This document shows positions 50,831-63,148 of a stretch of 64,000 bases of DNA, in pieces. Each line of letters starts with the position of its first letter. The first letter of the stretch is position 1. The notes under the pieces were generated by a model. That model searched no databases and was not told the origin of the DNA. It saw nothing but the letters and a program-made list of their open reading frames with translations. The translations under genes were made by a program, and so were the position numbers. Source of the DNA: Atrichornis clamosus (taxonomy: Eukaryota; Chordata; Aves; Passeriformes; Menuridae); the NCBI GenBank assembly GCA_013400975.1, contig WBMZ01005362.1:248001-312000 (forward strand). The letters are read 5' to 3'.

Positions 50831-52080
50831 GCATGGCTTAGAGGCACTTTCCCAATCTCTGCTGGAGCTTTTCTAAGAGTTGGATTGTGATGTGTGGAAA
50901 GTGAATCTGTGGATATGGCTCTGCCTTATGCATATTCTTGTAACTGTGATTTTATGGATCCCAAATTTGAGTGATGACGTTCCAGACTAGCACAGCTCCC
51001 CTAGAGGAGCAGTTGTCTGTCCTGCTGTGACTGTGTGTGTTTGGGGGGACACCTGACAGTTGTCAAAGTGAATAGAGTCGAGTTAAGAAAGCAAAAACAA
51101 GGGCATGTTGTCTTGGGAAGGCAAAAGCCAAGGTTGCATCTGATTTCATCAGCGACCATGATCAGACATGGGCAGAGAATGCTGCAGAATTTCCACACTC
51201 TTTCAAGATTGTACCTAAACACAGCCTAGTCCAAGAACTATTTGAGCCTCACCAGGAGAAGCTGAACCTAACTGAGCAGTATAATAACGAGTAGGAGTTC
51301 TACAGAATGATGCAGAGAGGTATTGAGGAGTCAAAGAACAAGCAGTGAATTCACTAGAGCCTGAGGGGAATCTAAACACTACTTAAAGCCTTTTGAGGCC
51401 ATAGGGAGTTTTTCAGACTGTTGGTATTAAAGTAGAATACTCAGCCCTAAATAGCATGTCTTTTTTCCTCTTCGCTTTTTTTGCTTTCCTTTGGAAGAAA
51501 GTGGGGGCAAAAAAGGTCTTTAGGTTGTGTATAAAAGCCTTGAGGTCCACAGAGTGCAATCTCCTGTTATGGCAAATGGTCATTTTAGAAAAACCTACTC
51601 ACAATCTGTTGGCAGTCCTTTAAAAACGTAATTAGTCTTCTTGTACTTCTTATGTCAGAAGCCTGGTTTAGTAACTACCTGCTCTGCTCTTTAGAAACCT
51701 TTCTTTAGCTCTCATTTTGCCATCATCTTTTGCAATGAAGAACAAATTCCTCTTATCTTACCTAACTGCTCATTTGAACAACAGCACTTGCCAGATAGGC
51801 TCTTCATGAAGGTAGAGTCCATTCCCTGACAAGCCTAGAATCCCATTTCTGAAGGTGTTCTGTGCACCCAATCCAGATCAAATTAATTTTTAAATAATGG
51901 TGACCAATTACAGGGGATGTTTTATTATTTCATGTAATTTTAATTTAATATTTCCTTATCTCTGTTAAAATATCTTGTCTCTCAGCTGAGCAACACATTT
52001 GTCTTTTTCATGTCTTCATGTCAGTCATATCTCATAGTTGGGCCATCAACCTAACACGCAGGTCATTGTCCCTGAACACC
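50830..52080. other. non-coding stretch, no gene seen
   Basis: Frames of about 73 and 64 codons on opposite strands overlap at 51001-51229. The right part (51700-52080) may already belong to the LINE relic that follows, but the match is not clear enough to include. Confidence 0.45.
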
Positions 52081-53290
52081 TCCAAATGATAAAACTGCCA
52101 GCTTAAGTGAAAAATTCTTATTAGTCTTTTTTATTGTAGTTCATCACATTTCTATTACTCCTGACTTAAAAATCAATCTTTCTTGTATGATGTGTTCCCC
52201 TTCCTGATACAAAATTTTGTCTCTATACTGAAAATGCATCCCACTGTGTCATCAGCAGATTTCATTAATGTGCTCTATTTTTTATGCCAAGGCCATTCAT
52301 GAGAGTATTTAATAATACTAAATTCAATAAATAGTTCTGGAGGATGTCTCTCCGTAATCTTCCTCGAACCCTCAATGATAAACCCTAATTCTCTCTTTCC
52401 TTTACTCTCCTTGCCAATCCCTCTTACTATTACCATACTCATTTGTATTCACATAGTCAGGTGATTACTAAGCTATTTCATATCTTTTCCACTCTAATTT
52501 ATGAACTGTATGAGAATACTTTACAGAAGTCATGATAAATTCATTGCATTTACTTTTGCTTTAAAAAGCTGATTGCTGTCAAAACCAATGCCAGATTGAT
52601 CTGTTATCTTTCATAAACCCAGACTCTATTTTGTCCTATTTTTCACTATCTTTATACTTTGTATTTTCCTTTGCAACACATTCTAAAGCCTTGTATACCA
52701 CTGAAGTTTACAAGTGCATCATCGTGTCCTTTCTGTATTGTTAAACACAGAAGTTTGTTTCCTATAAAAGATGGAAAAAATAGCCCCCATTTTCTTGTGG
52801 TATCTTTGGGAGATATTAATTTCTGATTTGCCAGCATTGCATAGTGATCAATTTTTTAAACAATTAAAGTCTCCTCCCCCAACCCCCTTTTTTTTTCGTC
52901 TTTTTGGCAATTCATACTTTGTTGCTATTTTTTCTCATCTCTGAGGCATATTTTTTTCCCTAAGCTTTTGTTTTCTTCTAATATATTTTTTTTCAGATAG
53001 CTGCTCATCCAATTACAGGCAGATCCCTCCTCTAAGAGTGTTTTTCTTTTCTTGGGATTCAAGTTACAGAGGGGTTTTGCATCTCCTACTTACAAATCCT
53101 CACAAACCTTCTTAATATTCAGGACTTTGGACTTTTAACTATTCTGTCCACCCTACTTCTCCAAATGGTTCTCTTTGTTTTATAAAATTTCTTCTTTTTT
53201 CCCCAACACTTCTTTTTGATTATTTACAATAATTTAATTTATGTTGATCTGATCTAACTCATGATCATCAGACTCAAAATTATTGTATGC
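52080..53290 (-). mobile_element. ancient L3/CR1-clade LINE relic
   Basis: The plus strand is the antisense of an old L3-type LINE. Ordered blocks are 'gtgtcatcagcagatttcat' then 'taatgtgctctat' (near 52247), 'atttatgaactgtatgagaa' then 'tactttacagaagtcatgat' (near 52497), 'tcattgcatttacttttgct' (near 52540), 'gatctgttatctttcataaa' then 'cccagactctattttg' (near 52598), and 'aagccttgtataccactgaa' (near 52687). These parallel the reverse-transcriptase region (consensus 'gtgtcatcagcaaatttgat', 'cttgcataccattgaagt'). The coding frame is destroyed by many stops and indels. The left edge could lie further left, and the pyrimidine-rich right end is uncertain. Confidence 0.6.
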
Positions 53291-54300
53291 TACTTTTGTT
53301 CTTTAGCCAATTGGAACAAAGTCCTTACTCAGTAGCACTTTACAGTAAATTCTCAAGCTTTTTCCTTCCCCAAGCTAAAGGAGAAACAATACAACAGAAA
53401 AATAAGGTTTCTCTTCTATTAGAACAGCACAACTTTCAGCTCTTGTGATGGCAACTCTCTTTACCCAGTCTCTGATTTATAGTCATGAAGATACTGATGC
53501 ATTCAATACATAGTCTTTTCTCCACAATGAAAGAACATTTGTCTCAGTTTTTTTGAAGACATATTACTTTTTCCAGTGATGTCCATTGTCTTCTTTAAGG
53601 CTAGAGCCCTACCCTTTGAATAATCCAGATAATGTCTAATGGAGCAAGTTTAGGGCATGATATTCTGAGAAGACATAAGAGAATAAGACCATAAAAGAAA
53701 GGCAGTGAAGGCTACAGAGGGACGTGAATTTTTATTGTATTCCAAAGGGGTGTGCCGTAATTATGGGAAGAAATTCAGGTTAAAAAAAAAAAGAATATCA
53801 GAAAAAAATATACTGAGACCAAAATATACTACAGTCCAGAGACATCTTCCAAAAGGAATCTTGGAAGCAGAAAAGTCTTGGACTTTAAATAGCAGATTTG
53901 ACAAAACGATAGAATAAGTCCTACATTTTTAAGCTGACTAGCAGAGATTTTTTCCATCTGTAGCTTCCATGTGTCTGTGTTCCCTGCCTTCTCTTTGCCT
54001 GACAGATGCTCCACTCCTCATTAAATAAGGAAGTATCAGCTCCCTTTACTGATTTTTCCTCAGTTTTCTCTTTTAGTTTAACCCCAGATTTAAATTGCTG
54101 CTACACTGCTTTGCATCTGTTCCGCAGAAGTTAATTCCAGGTAATTTTTCTCTTTGAGGTACAGTTCCTCTCCAAGGCTCAGCAAAGGAGGGAAAGAAAG
54201 AAAAAACACTAGCTGCACTTTAACAGTTCTGTGAATGAAAAAACGTACTTTTAATGCACAGCTTGCAACCTGTGGATAGAACTCAGAACAAGGTGGGGTT
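53290..54300. other. non-coding stretch, no gene seen
   Basis: AT-rich, with an A11 run near 53782. Frames of about 60-70 codons on both strands at 53705-54014. No named repeat was seen. Confidence 0.5.
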
Positions 54301-54860
54301 TATTCATTTTATTTAATCTCACACACTGAAGTTTGAGGCACCAATGGCAGGTGATCAATTTTTGTATAACTGCTTCCCACATGTCTAATTCACTTGCAAT
54401 CTTTCTATGTAAATTGTCAGATTAACATGCATTTCCCCCTCAGACATTAGGCTGGAGTCATTCCTCATCTCTCAGGGTTAACTAATCCATCATTAGATGG
54501 GCTCATGCAGATCCGCATGAAATGTTTGCTTTTAAAGCCAAGCTTTCTTACGTTCAGCTTTTGATATTTTATTCACTTGGACAAGCTGATTAATGGTGTC
54601 AGCATTGTTCATTTGCTTTGCAATGCACACTGAGCAGATGTTACACTGGCTTGTTGCCCCACATTGAGCATGAAGAGGTAAATCCTGTGAGACCTTGCTT
54701 TTGTTAGTGGGTCAGTTACCAAAAGGTCAAATAGTGCCCCTTAGTATGTTTTATGCATAAATATGATATTGATTCATGCTGGATATTTTGATTCACTTCT
54801 TCTGGGAGGGGCTTTATATTGTAAGTACAGGGCCCAAACCTGATATGTCAGACTAGGTAA
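54300..54860. promoter_or_regulatory. candidate conserved non-coding element
   Basis: The most enhancer-like stretch in the window. It has CTAATCC (54482-54488, OTX/bicoid type) next to CATTAG (54491-54496), SOX-type ATTGTT (54604-54609), a nuclear-receptor extended half-site AAAGGTCA (54722-54729), and POU-type TTATGCATAAAT (54751-54762). The interval has few runs of simple sequence and no long frames. These words are short, so function depends on cross-species conservation I cannot test. Confidence 0.3.
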
Positions 54861-55990
54861 AACATCTGCTGACTGTAGGGGTAGTTTTTTCTGTGAGGGT
54901 TTCCAGGTTGAGCCAGTTGTGGGTTGCTCTCATTAAAGCCTGCATTTTTTTCTCTCGGGAGGCATGCAGGCAAGGGCTGTAGGGAGAGGTAATGTCTTTT
55001 CATCAAGCCAGTAAGATGCAAAAAAAGAATGTTTCAGGCACGCAAATCCCTCTTTAGGTCTGAAATGGAAACCACAAACTTCAAGCTCAATACAGAGTGA
55101 GAAGGCAATTGTTCTTCAAAAAAATCTGGGTAAGTAGCCCTAGGAAAAATAGGAAATGTTAGCAAGAGAAGAAATAATAAGCCATACATAAGCATTTTCC
55201 TTCAATACGGGTGGAACTTCAGACATTAATTCACTGAAGTAGGACTGCAGCTGGCAGAAGAGAACCAAGAGTGTTGATACAAATTTCAGAAACAGGACTT
55301 TGCCATAAATTTTGAGTCAGGTATGAGGTTTCCCAAAGCTCAGGAAGTGTTCAGAATCAGAGCTTTTGGACTTTTCTCACATAATTTACAAAACGGAGGC
55401 TGTAAGCCTACATTATTTGTTGTCCTGGGAAAAAGATATTGAATACACTACTCTCACAGATAGAATTATTAATTCCCTACCTTCTGAAATCCAATTGAAT
55501 TACTAATTTTATTTACCAATGTATTGATTTTTATATGTATATATATATATACAATTATCAGTATATCAATTTGTTAATTTACATGTGGGGTGTTTGGTTT
55601 TGGTTGCTTTTCCCCAGATTTCTTTCTCCATCTTAGCCAAAAGAAGAAAGAAAATAAAAATTGTACGCATTAATCCCATACAGGTAAAAGTCTATTTCAG
55701 TGGATGCACGATATGAATATTCACAATGCTCTCAGGTCTTACAGCCCTCTCTAAGGCTTAGGCCCTGGCTCTCAACTGAATCTCTATTAACAACCAGTAT
55801 TAAATCTTCAAAAGAGATTTTACAAAATAATTTTTAGTATTTGTAATATGTAAATACCAGAAGTACTATAATATCATTTTTACAGCATAAAATGCTTGAA
55901 TGTAAGCTACTTCAGCTAGAATGACACAATTATATTGACACAATTCTGCTGGTCAGAAAAACCTCTTACTTTATAACTGTTCTTGTCCCA
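54860..55990. other. non-coding stretch, no gene seen
   Basis: AT-rich. Contains a (TA)n tract at 55539-55551. No frame above 60 codons. The last 40 bp form the acceptor tract of the exon candidate at 55994. Confidence 0.5.
55539..55551. repeat. short (TA)n microsatellite
   Basis: Six TA dinucleotides preceded by 'ttatatg'. Simple sequence. Confidence 0.9.
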
Positions 55991-55993
55991 CAG

Positions 55994-56076
55994 GTTCCTG
56001 GGAGCTTGGTTGTTTAGCTTCATCTGAAGAGAATGGATTCAGCTCTGGAGGCCCACAGTCACTCGGCTTTTGCAGG
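55994..56076 (+). other. candidate 83-nt first coding exon
   Basis: The acceptor tract 'ataactgttcttgtcccacag' without its first base ends at 55993. The candidate donor is AGG|GTATGC at 56077. Inside, an ATG at 56033 has A at -3 and G at +4 (strong Kozak) and an in-frame TAG 18 bp upstream (56015-56017), as expected where 5' UTR meets coding sequence. The frame reads MDSALEAHSHSAFA and leaves two bases (phase 2). Reading into the intron reaches a stop within four codons. I do not recognise the N-terminus. It would suit an alternative start exon of a large gene lying downstream. The donor is only moderate, so chance cannot be excluded. Confidence 0.35.
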
Positions 56077-56079
56077 GTA

Positions 56080-59000
56080 TGCCTAATATTTGATTCAGTA
56101 TTTCATTCACATCTCTAGAATGACAAATATAAAATGACCAAGACATATACATATAACTGGACTATAGTCTGTATTAAGTATATTTTCCTGTTAATTGCAT
56201 GCAGATTGTTTATATTTCTTCCCTAAGCACAGATACCCTAGTTACTTGCATGTCACTAAAATAAGTCTTGGTCTTAACAACCAATGCATTGTAACCTGTT
56301 CATTTAAACTACTGAGAGTTTATAAAGACTAAAAGCCTAAAAGTAACAAGGCTGTTTACTTACTGGACACCTTTAGCTTGCTGTGTATCTTTCCCTGCGT
56401 AAGCTGAGTCTCAGTTGTGATATACAGTGGTTTCTAACCAAATTAATCACCTTCCTGTTGACTGCACCCTTCCCCTTGAATAAGAATTTGCAAGCAAGAA
56501 AGCTATTGAAAGGTCAAGGGATAAAGAAAAGCAGTTCCCTGAACAGAATGGCATTTCTTCCTCCTGCCACTTCAAGTTGCTGACTTCCTTGCTGTCTCCA
56601 TGCATTTATTTGCATAACAGAGTTGATCATCTGGCCTTTATTATAACAGATTGAATGTAAATCATTACTGAACCATAGAATACATCTGAGAACACTCTGC
56701 TCACTGACATAAAAATGAAGGCGCTAGTGCTGCCTAGGGATACCAGAGGTGACAAAAGAAAAATATCAATGTTGCTGATTGATTCTCGTTGTTACAACTT
56801 GCATGAGAGGCTACAGGAGGTTTTCTTGGTTGTGGTGAAAGAAGTGCTTCTTTTAGTTCACCTCCCTTCTCCCATTGCTATAAAGTTGTTTAAGAGACTG
56901 GACCTCATATCTCAGTATATAACTTGTCATCAAAGCCATCCTCATTTTTGACACCTCCTGGACTGAACTGGACTACAAAGAGGGAGATTTCGGCTTACAT
57001 TGAGATATAATAATGTACTTACTGATACCAAGCCTAATGAAAAGACCCTCCTGATCTGCAACATTTTACGGAGCCATTCTGCTTAAAATATATTCATATA
57101 TTTATGTATTTATTAATATTTATGTCACTCTTTTCCTTCTCAACATAAAAGCAGCTGCAGGTTTTTATCCCTAACATTTAAAAAGACACTGAAAAGTATA
57201 GATTACATGCATACTCAACCTTTTTGACAAGAATTCTCTAACTTTTATTTTTGCTAGAGCAGTCTAGGTTGCCATGCCTCCTCTACCACTTAACAGAATT
57301 CCTGCACACACACACTCAGTCCAGGACTTCCCAGGAAGAACGTCCCACATCTGTGTTGCTGTGCCTCATCTCAGGCAGCCTGTGAGTTACTGCTCCAACC
57401 TTCTGATGTTCAATATGGTAATTCTTTCCCTTTACATTTGCCCATTAGATAGGATTTAGTGAACCTTTTCCTTCCCATCTGCTGCAACTGGCTGTCCCGG
57501 TTCTTCATGAGTCTCTCCAAATCCATTTTCACTAACATTTGTATAGCTCACACCTCGTTCCCAGGAGAGATGGACACTACTCACTTACAATCTCATCCAC
57601 AAACTCACATTTCTCACGAAGTCTTCCCTGAATGACACTTGGGCACAGGAGCTGTGGTGTTGCACTTCAAGAGCAGTGTCTATCACATTTTCCCCACATG
57701 TCTGAAAATGCAGAGGCTGAGGAACTGAGTATTGCTAGTCACAAATTTAAAAAACCCACTAGGGCTGAACAGACATTTGGATTTTGATTCTTGAAACTCT
57801 TGCACAGTTGTTGCTTGCCAACATCCAAGTGCTGGCAGTAACAGAAAACAACACGGATTTGTGGGGTTTTTAGTAACTGACAATGCTGTTCTCCAGGGAG
57901 AAGCATTAGCCCTGTGCACAGTGCTTGGATTTCACATAAAACAACCCTATTTCTTCTTTAGATTTCATCATATGCTCTAATTTTCATGTACGTCTTTATT
58001 AGTAAAGTGTAATATTTCTTTTAAAGCTTTTAATATTTTCAGGCCTTCTTCCACTTAAAATTAAAATTCTCTGCTATTTCAGTTAAATGCTACACCAATT
58101 TTCTTGAAGTTGAGTTACTTTTGCCTGCATTTCTAGCTCTGAATTTCATCAGCACCAGTTCGGGCTGTCCATCAGCAGCAGCATATTACTTAAATCTGTA
58201 CAAAAGATATCTGGCCTTTCATCATTAATCTGGTGTTTCTAGAACATATTTTCACATTTTGATTCTCCTCTTTTCACTACAATTCATTTTACTCATCACT
58301 GTACTGATACGGTTGTAGCTCAGCACAGCTCAGTTTGGTTTGGTGGGACTACGGTCAATCAGACAAAAAAAAAAGTCAAGCTGCTCTCCAGTTTCTTTAT
58401 CTTGTAGAGAAAGAGCTGATATCAACATGATCATATCCCGATTCACAATTTTAAGAACAGGCAAAGTACAAACTCTTGAAAGAAATGAATTTATTTGCTA
58501 AGGAAATTGCCAGTCTCATCTGCATCTATTTCTGAAGCAGAAAATTTGCTTGAAGTTCTTCATTTTGGATCTTGGCTTCCAGACATTGTCTTCACAGGTC
58601 CCAGATTGCACCATTACAGTCTTTCCTCAAGGTTCTGCTTACCTGTGAGGCTCCCCTGAAGACAGCATTAGGCACAAATACATTACAACTAAACATTACA
58701 TTGCTCTCTGACATTGACGTGTGGACATACGATTTTCCTTAGTCAGATACAAAAGCCTGAAACATGCCACACTTAATTCCTCTCTTTCACTTTCATAAGG
58801 ATGAAAGAAAGGGTGCTCTTATTTTCCTAATTTCATAAATGTGATCTTTTCTTCTCAAGCATATATCAGTAAAGAGCTGCATTGTTTGAGGAGACGGACA
58901 CATAAAATCCTTCTAGTTACCACTGGGCAATGAGATTGGAAGCAGAAATCAGTGTAAATCAAATCATGATTCAGCCTGGTACAGTGACTAAATTAATTCA

Positions 59001-59250
59001 GAGGCAAGAACAAATAAGAATGCAGGCAGAGAAGAGGATTAGAACAATACAGGTAAGATACAGAATATGGAGAAGGTACACATCATGAAAGATTGTTTCA
59101 ACTTGGGCTTTGCATGAAAGAAAAAAAGCTAAAAGAGAAAACTAAAACCCTGACATAAATGCAAAATTTTGAAAAGAACATTAAGACAAATATATTAATT
59201 ATAAAATAGTGATGAAATGTATGGAAATAATTGAAGCAGCAGGCTCATGG
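56080..59250. other. non-coding stretch, no clear gene
   Basis: Frames of up to 78 codons only. A CAG|GTAAGA donor at 59053 follows an open 41-codon run from ATG 58930 but lacks a good acceptor. A strong minus-strand donor (CAG|GTAAGC, complement near 58638) is preceded by an acceptor only 13 nt away. No reliable exon was found. Confidence 0.45.
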
Positions 59251-59360
59251 TTCCTGATTCAGCAAAATAGATGCAGACTTAAGTGTGCTCTTAATTCCTA
59301 CCAAAACTAAAGCCATGATTAAAATTATGCCTGTGCTTAAGTCCTTAATTAATCCTGTAG
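59251..59360. repeat. relic of a fold-back interspersed element
   Basis: Begins 'cctgattcagcaaaatag'. The left arm 'tgcagacttaagtgtgctct' (from 59272) pairs imperfectly with the right arm 'tatgcctgtgcttaagtcct' (near 59325-59345). This matches the sauropsid hairpin repeat with 'cctgatccagcaaagcactt' and 'acatgcttaactttaagcac'. It shares its style with the element at 15142 but is a different family. Confidence 0.55.
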
Positions 59361-60960
59361 TAATCATAGTTTCCTCCTCCAGCTTTCACTGAGCCATAGG
59401 ATTCACTGCATCCTGGGAATTAAATTGTTCAATACTTTGGAATACTGCTTTTATTTAAATGTACCAAACCCACAGTTACAAGATACAATTCATCTTTAAC
59501 GTTTTCCTAACTGTTTTTACTTGAAGGATCTTATAAGTACTGGGCATTGATCCAATAATCATGAACTTGTTCAAGAGTAGAAGACAGTATGAGATCCTCC
59601 TAATATTTTCCTTTTCTATTTTACCCTGTTTAAATAAGCAAAAAATAGCTTTTTATCCCCAGCATCCCTGAATTGTTTCATATATACAATGCAGTAAAAA
59701 TGTAAAAGAAAATTGTTCTTGGAATTTATGCTACCATTTTCCCCTGATAATGACTTTAGGCACAGTAAAATTAACAGATGTTTCTTACAAAAATAACCCA
59801 GAACTAAATGTTAAGTGTTTGCTCGCTTTTAAAAACACAAACCACCCAGCAACCGAATAACTCTAGAGTGTCAAATAAATGTGCTTTATGTACAGTCATG
59901 AGGCTCCTATCTGAAGTGAATTAATAATTAACCTTAGGTAAATATATCATGGTGGTTTGTAAATGTGTTTCTGAGGACAAGACTAATTACATCCATTGAT
60001 GTGAGGAATATACAATCAATACCTCCTTTTCTTTCTAAAAGGATGAATTAAAATCCATTCTGCAACTAGGACTTTGTTGTTATTCTTAAAAAAAATCAGG
60101 ATAATAGGCAATAAAAACTGGAACAAAGAAAAAATGAAAACAAGGAGAGGAGTAGAAGGATTTTTACTGAAAGCTATAACAAAAACTAGAAATCTCAAAT
60201 TAGATGAAAAAGAGTAGCCAAGGGCAATAAAAGCTACATTCTAAAGTCTAGCTCCTGCAGTCTTGTCGTACCACACATTTAGCTCATGCCACGGAGCATC
60301 TTGCAGGATTCTGGAAGTGTTTGCAATATCAGGCACCAACCATTCAGCTTGGCAATAGGTTAGTAATAACAACAGTTACTAAAATAACATTTGAAATACC
60401 ATGTAAACTCCTGAAGCTCTAGAGATGTTTCCATTAAGTAGAACTCTTGATAGCTTGAATTACTCACAATTTTATAGGTTTTCTTTAGATATTTAATTTA
60501 AAATACTATACAACCATTTATTAAAATGTGTTTTCCAAAAAGCAGAAAGAAGAACAATAACTTTTTTCGATAACAGTTTCTGTGTAATTCAAATACTTTT
60601 AGCAATTAAAAATAATCAGAAAAGGGTGGAGTTTTGTTCCAGTGTTGTTGTAGCTGTTAAATCATGAAGCTTTTATAAATACTTTTTATAAAGTATTTCA
60701 GTGAATTATCCCTTTAAATATTCTGAAGCCTGGACAATTTTAGAGATGGCATATTTTTTCCATGGCATGTCAAGCCTGTTTGCTGAGCTGGGTCCATTTA
60801 TTCATGGGTGGAACACTGGATCTGTCTGCTCTCAGGTAAAATTACTACTTAGGCATGGAAGTTAAAGATTTCCTTTACTATTAAATGATCCTGTTCCATG
60901 TGTCAATATTGTTCTTGTACTGGAGGGAGCCCAAAACTAGTGACAGTACTGAGGTGAAAT
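59360..60960. other. non-coding stretch, no gene seen
   Basis: AT-rich. Contains a small hairpin (8-bp arms aaatactt/aagtattt, 60677-60698). The largest frame is 60 codons. No named repeat was seen. Confidence 0.5.
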
Positions 60961-60964
60961 GTTA

Positions 60965-61235
60965 TGTAAGATCATTCCCCTGGCCCTCTTGTTAATGCAG
61001 CTCAAGACGCTGCTGGCTGCCTTTGCTGCAAGGGCACTCTGCTGACACACATTCGAATTGTCCACTAGGACACCCAGGTCCTTTAGTGCAAAGTTGCTTC
61101 CAAACAGCTCCCAGCCTGTACCATTGCATGGGGCTGCTCCTTCCCAGATGCAATCCTTGGACTTGTTCTTGTGGAGCTCCCTCTGAACAGCAGCCCTGCC
61201 CTCCAGCTGAATCCAGCTTTCGAAATGCAACAAAA
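60965..61235 (-). mobile_element. CR1 LINE internal fragment
   Basis: Antisense CR1 without its 3' terminus. Ordered blocks are 'gctgcctttgctgcaagggc' (near 61016), 'attgtccactaggacaccca', 'ggtcctttagtgcaaagttg', 'cagcctgtaccattgcatgg' (near 61113), 'ggctgctccttcccagatgc' and 'gaacagcagccctgccctcc' (near 61184). These correspond to the region upstream of the 3' UTR. Missing the 3' end is unusual for a simple 5'-truncated insertion and suggests later deletion. Five overlapping frames here come from the element's GC-richer sequence. Confidence 0.85.
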
Positions 61236-63148
61236 GAATGCAAAATCTAGAGAGCTACGGTGGGAAAGAAGCCCAGTGCTCACAAGCTTCTCAAGGGAAA
61301 TGAGAGAACCAGATGGAGATGATAGTTTCAGTTACCTCTGGAAGTTACTCACAATGGGAAGGGAACATTACAGAAGTGCTTAGTTGGCTAAACATTCTTC
61401 TATCAGCAGTAAGGAGTTGGTTTGGTCTTCTGTCTTGCCATTCTGAAAAAACAGTATTTGTGCTGTTTTCTTAAGATGCGTTGGCAACTTGCCTTATGAG
61501 ATTGGTATCATATGTTATTATATTTGTATTTGCTTCCCACAGCGTTTTAATTTTGTATCTGTTTTGATGTGATGACAGTGACAGTTCTAAGTCACAAACC
61601 AAAATGGAGTCTTTATTACACACTCATTTCCCCCAGAGGAGCTGCCTGGGAACTCTCACGGACCACAAGGTGCAGTACTCTGCAGCTGGTGTACCTAAAC
61701 TCATTTTGTGCTGGAATCTTCTCAGAAAGAAGATTCTGAAAGCCATGGTGACCATTTGGATTTATCTAATTCTTCAGATTGCTCTATTGCATGAAAGCCA
61801 TGTATTAAGGCAAGCCTTTCAAACAGTTGCATGGCTAATTCTTTGGCTCTGTAGATTCAATAAATCTTTGAGTCTTTTAAGGTATATAACCTTTAATAGT
61901 TTATCACCACTTCTATCAGGATGGTGTTCCCATTGCAAAATATGTAAGCTAGGGTCCACAAAAACCATTTGTGGTCAGGGAATGTGGCTTTGGGACAAAC
62001 TTCCAAAATAGATTAGGCAAATTCGGCCTCTGGCTGCTCTTAGGAATTCTGCAAGTTTTCACACCTCATTTAGAAATCAACCCTCTCACAGATTCAGATA
62101 CTTCTTTTTTACATGCACAAATAAAAACATTTAGAATAGTCAAATCAAGCTAATGAAACACCTTGACAATAGAACATAACACAGGAGGAAACATCTATCA
62201 GGTCCACCAGAGACTGTTACTGAGTTCTGTACAGGATGTTCAGGTGCTCCTCTTCATGCACAGCAGTACTAAGCTGTGCTAAATTATTTGAGTGATTTTT
62301 CCAGTACACAACCAACACCACTAATGATTAGTGATCTTAGGAATGTGCTCTCTGTAGTACAGAAAGGATGTTATTGTAGTGATATAACTGCTTCATGTGA
62401 CCTATGGCATGAACTTCTGTGTCTGGTGAATGGAAGACAAAGGAATGTATGTAAATTATTTTTGATTTGTCTTCCATTACGTGTTGCAGGATGTCTCGGT
62501 GACTATTACATCTTACAAACTGACTTAGACTCACCTGTAATATCCTTCCACTGACTTTGCCTTCATGGGGTCTCTTTCCATGTCACTAAAAAGGTTTCAA
62601 AAGGGGAAAAATATGAAATGTTCTAAAATACTCATGTTTATCTTTCCCTAGTTATATGAGAAGCCACCTCCTGGCAGCTGTGGCACAAGAATGGGCCAAA
62701 CAAATAAAAAATGTGCATCAAAATTTTGTTGTGTTTAGTCTGAGCAACCAAATCTTTTCTGGATTCTTCCATGATTTGGCACAAGTGGTATGGTTGAGAT
62801 GCTCAAGGAAGAAGAGATAATGCCTTGCATGTTTCTTTGTGAACAGGCTATAACAGCCCTTATACAAAGCCTCTAATAAGCTGCAAGCATAGACTTAGAT
62901 ATAGTTCAGTTTCAGCATCTTAATAAGGAACAGAAATGTTAAAACAATTACTAAACATAACCTAAATAGTTCTTCAAGCAACTCTGTGAAATGGGTAAGA
63001 CTGACTCCTGAGATGGTTTTCCTGCCATTTTCATGGAGCCAACACTTGACACCCCTGGCCAGGAAGCATTATCAGTTTCATAGAGCTTGTTTGGAAGAAG
63101 TGGAGAATGATTTCTTCCTTAAGACCCTTTTTACAGCAGAACAACTGC
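61235..63148. other. non-coding stretch, no gene seen
   Basis: A 135-codon plus-strand frame (61604-62011) has no recognisable domain, no splice signals of note and an overlapping frame. It is treated as chance. Confidence 0.45.

Noticed and set aside
57480..57650. Possible antisense L2 LINE trace ('ctcacgaagtcttccctgaa')
   Set aside because: Only one short word resembles the L2 3' region (gaagccttccctga); not enough ordered landmarks.
58600..58660. Minus-strand acceptor and CAG|GTAAGC donor
   Set aside because: They enclose only 13 nt, and the larger alternative has a weak acceptor.
61604..62011. 135-codon plus-strand frame with hydrophobic stretches
   Set aside because: No family resemblance and no splice or promoter context. 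Hydrophobic runs arise easily from T-rich DNA.
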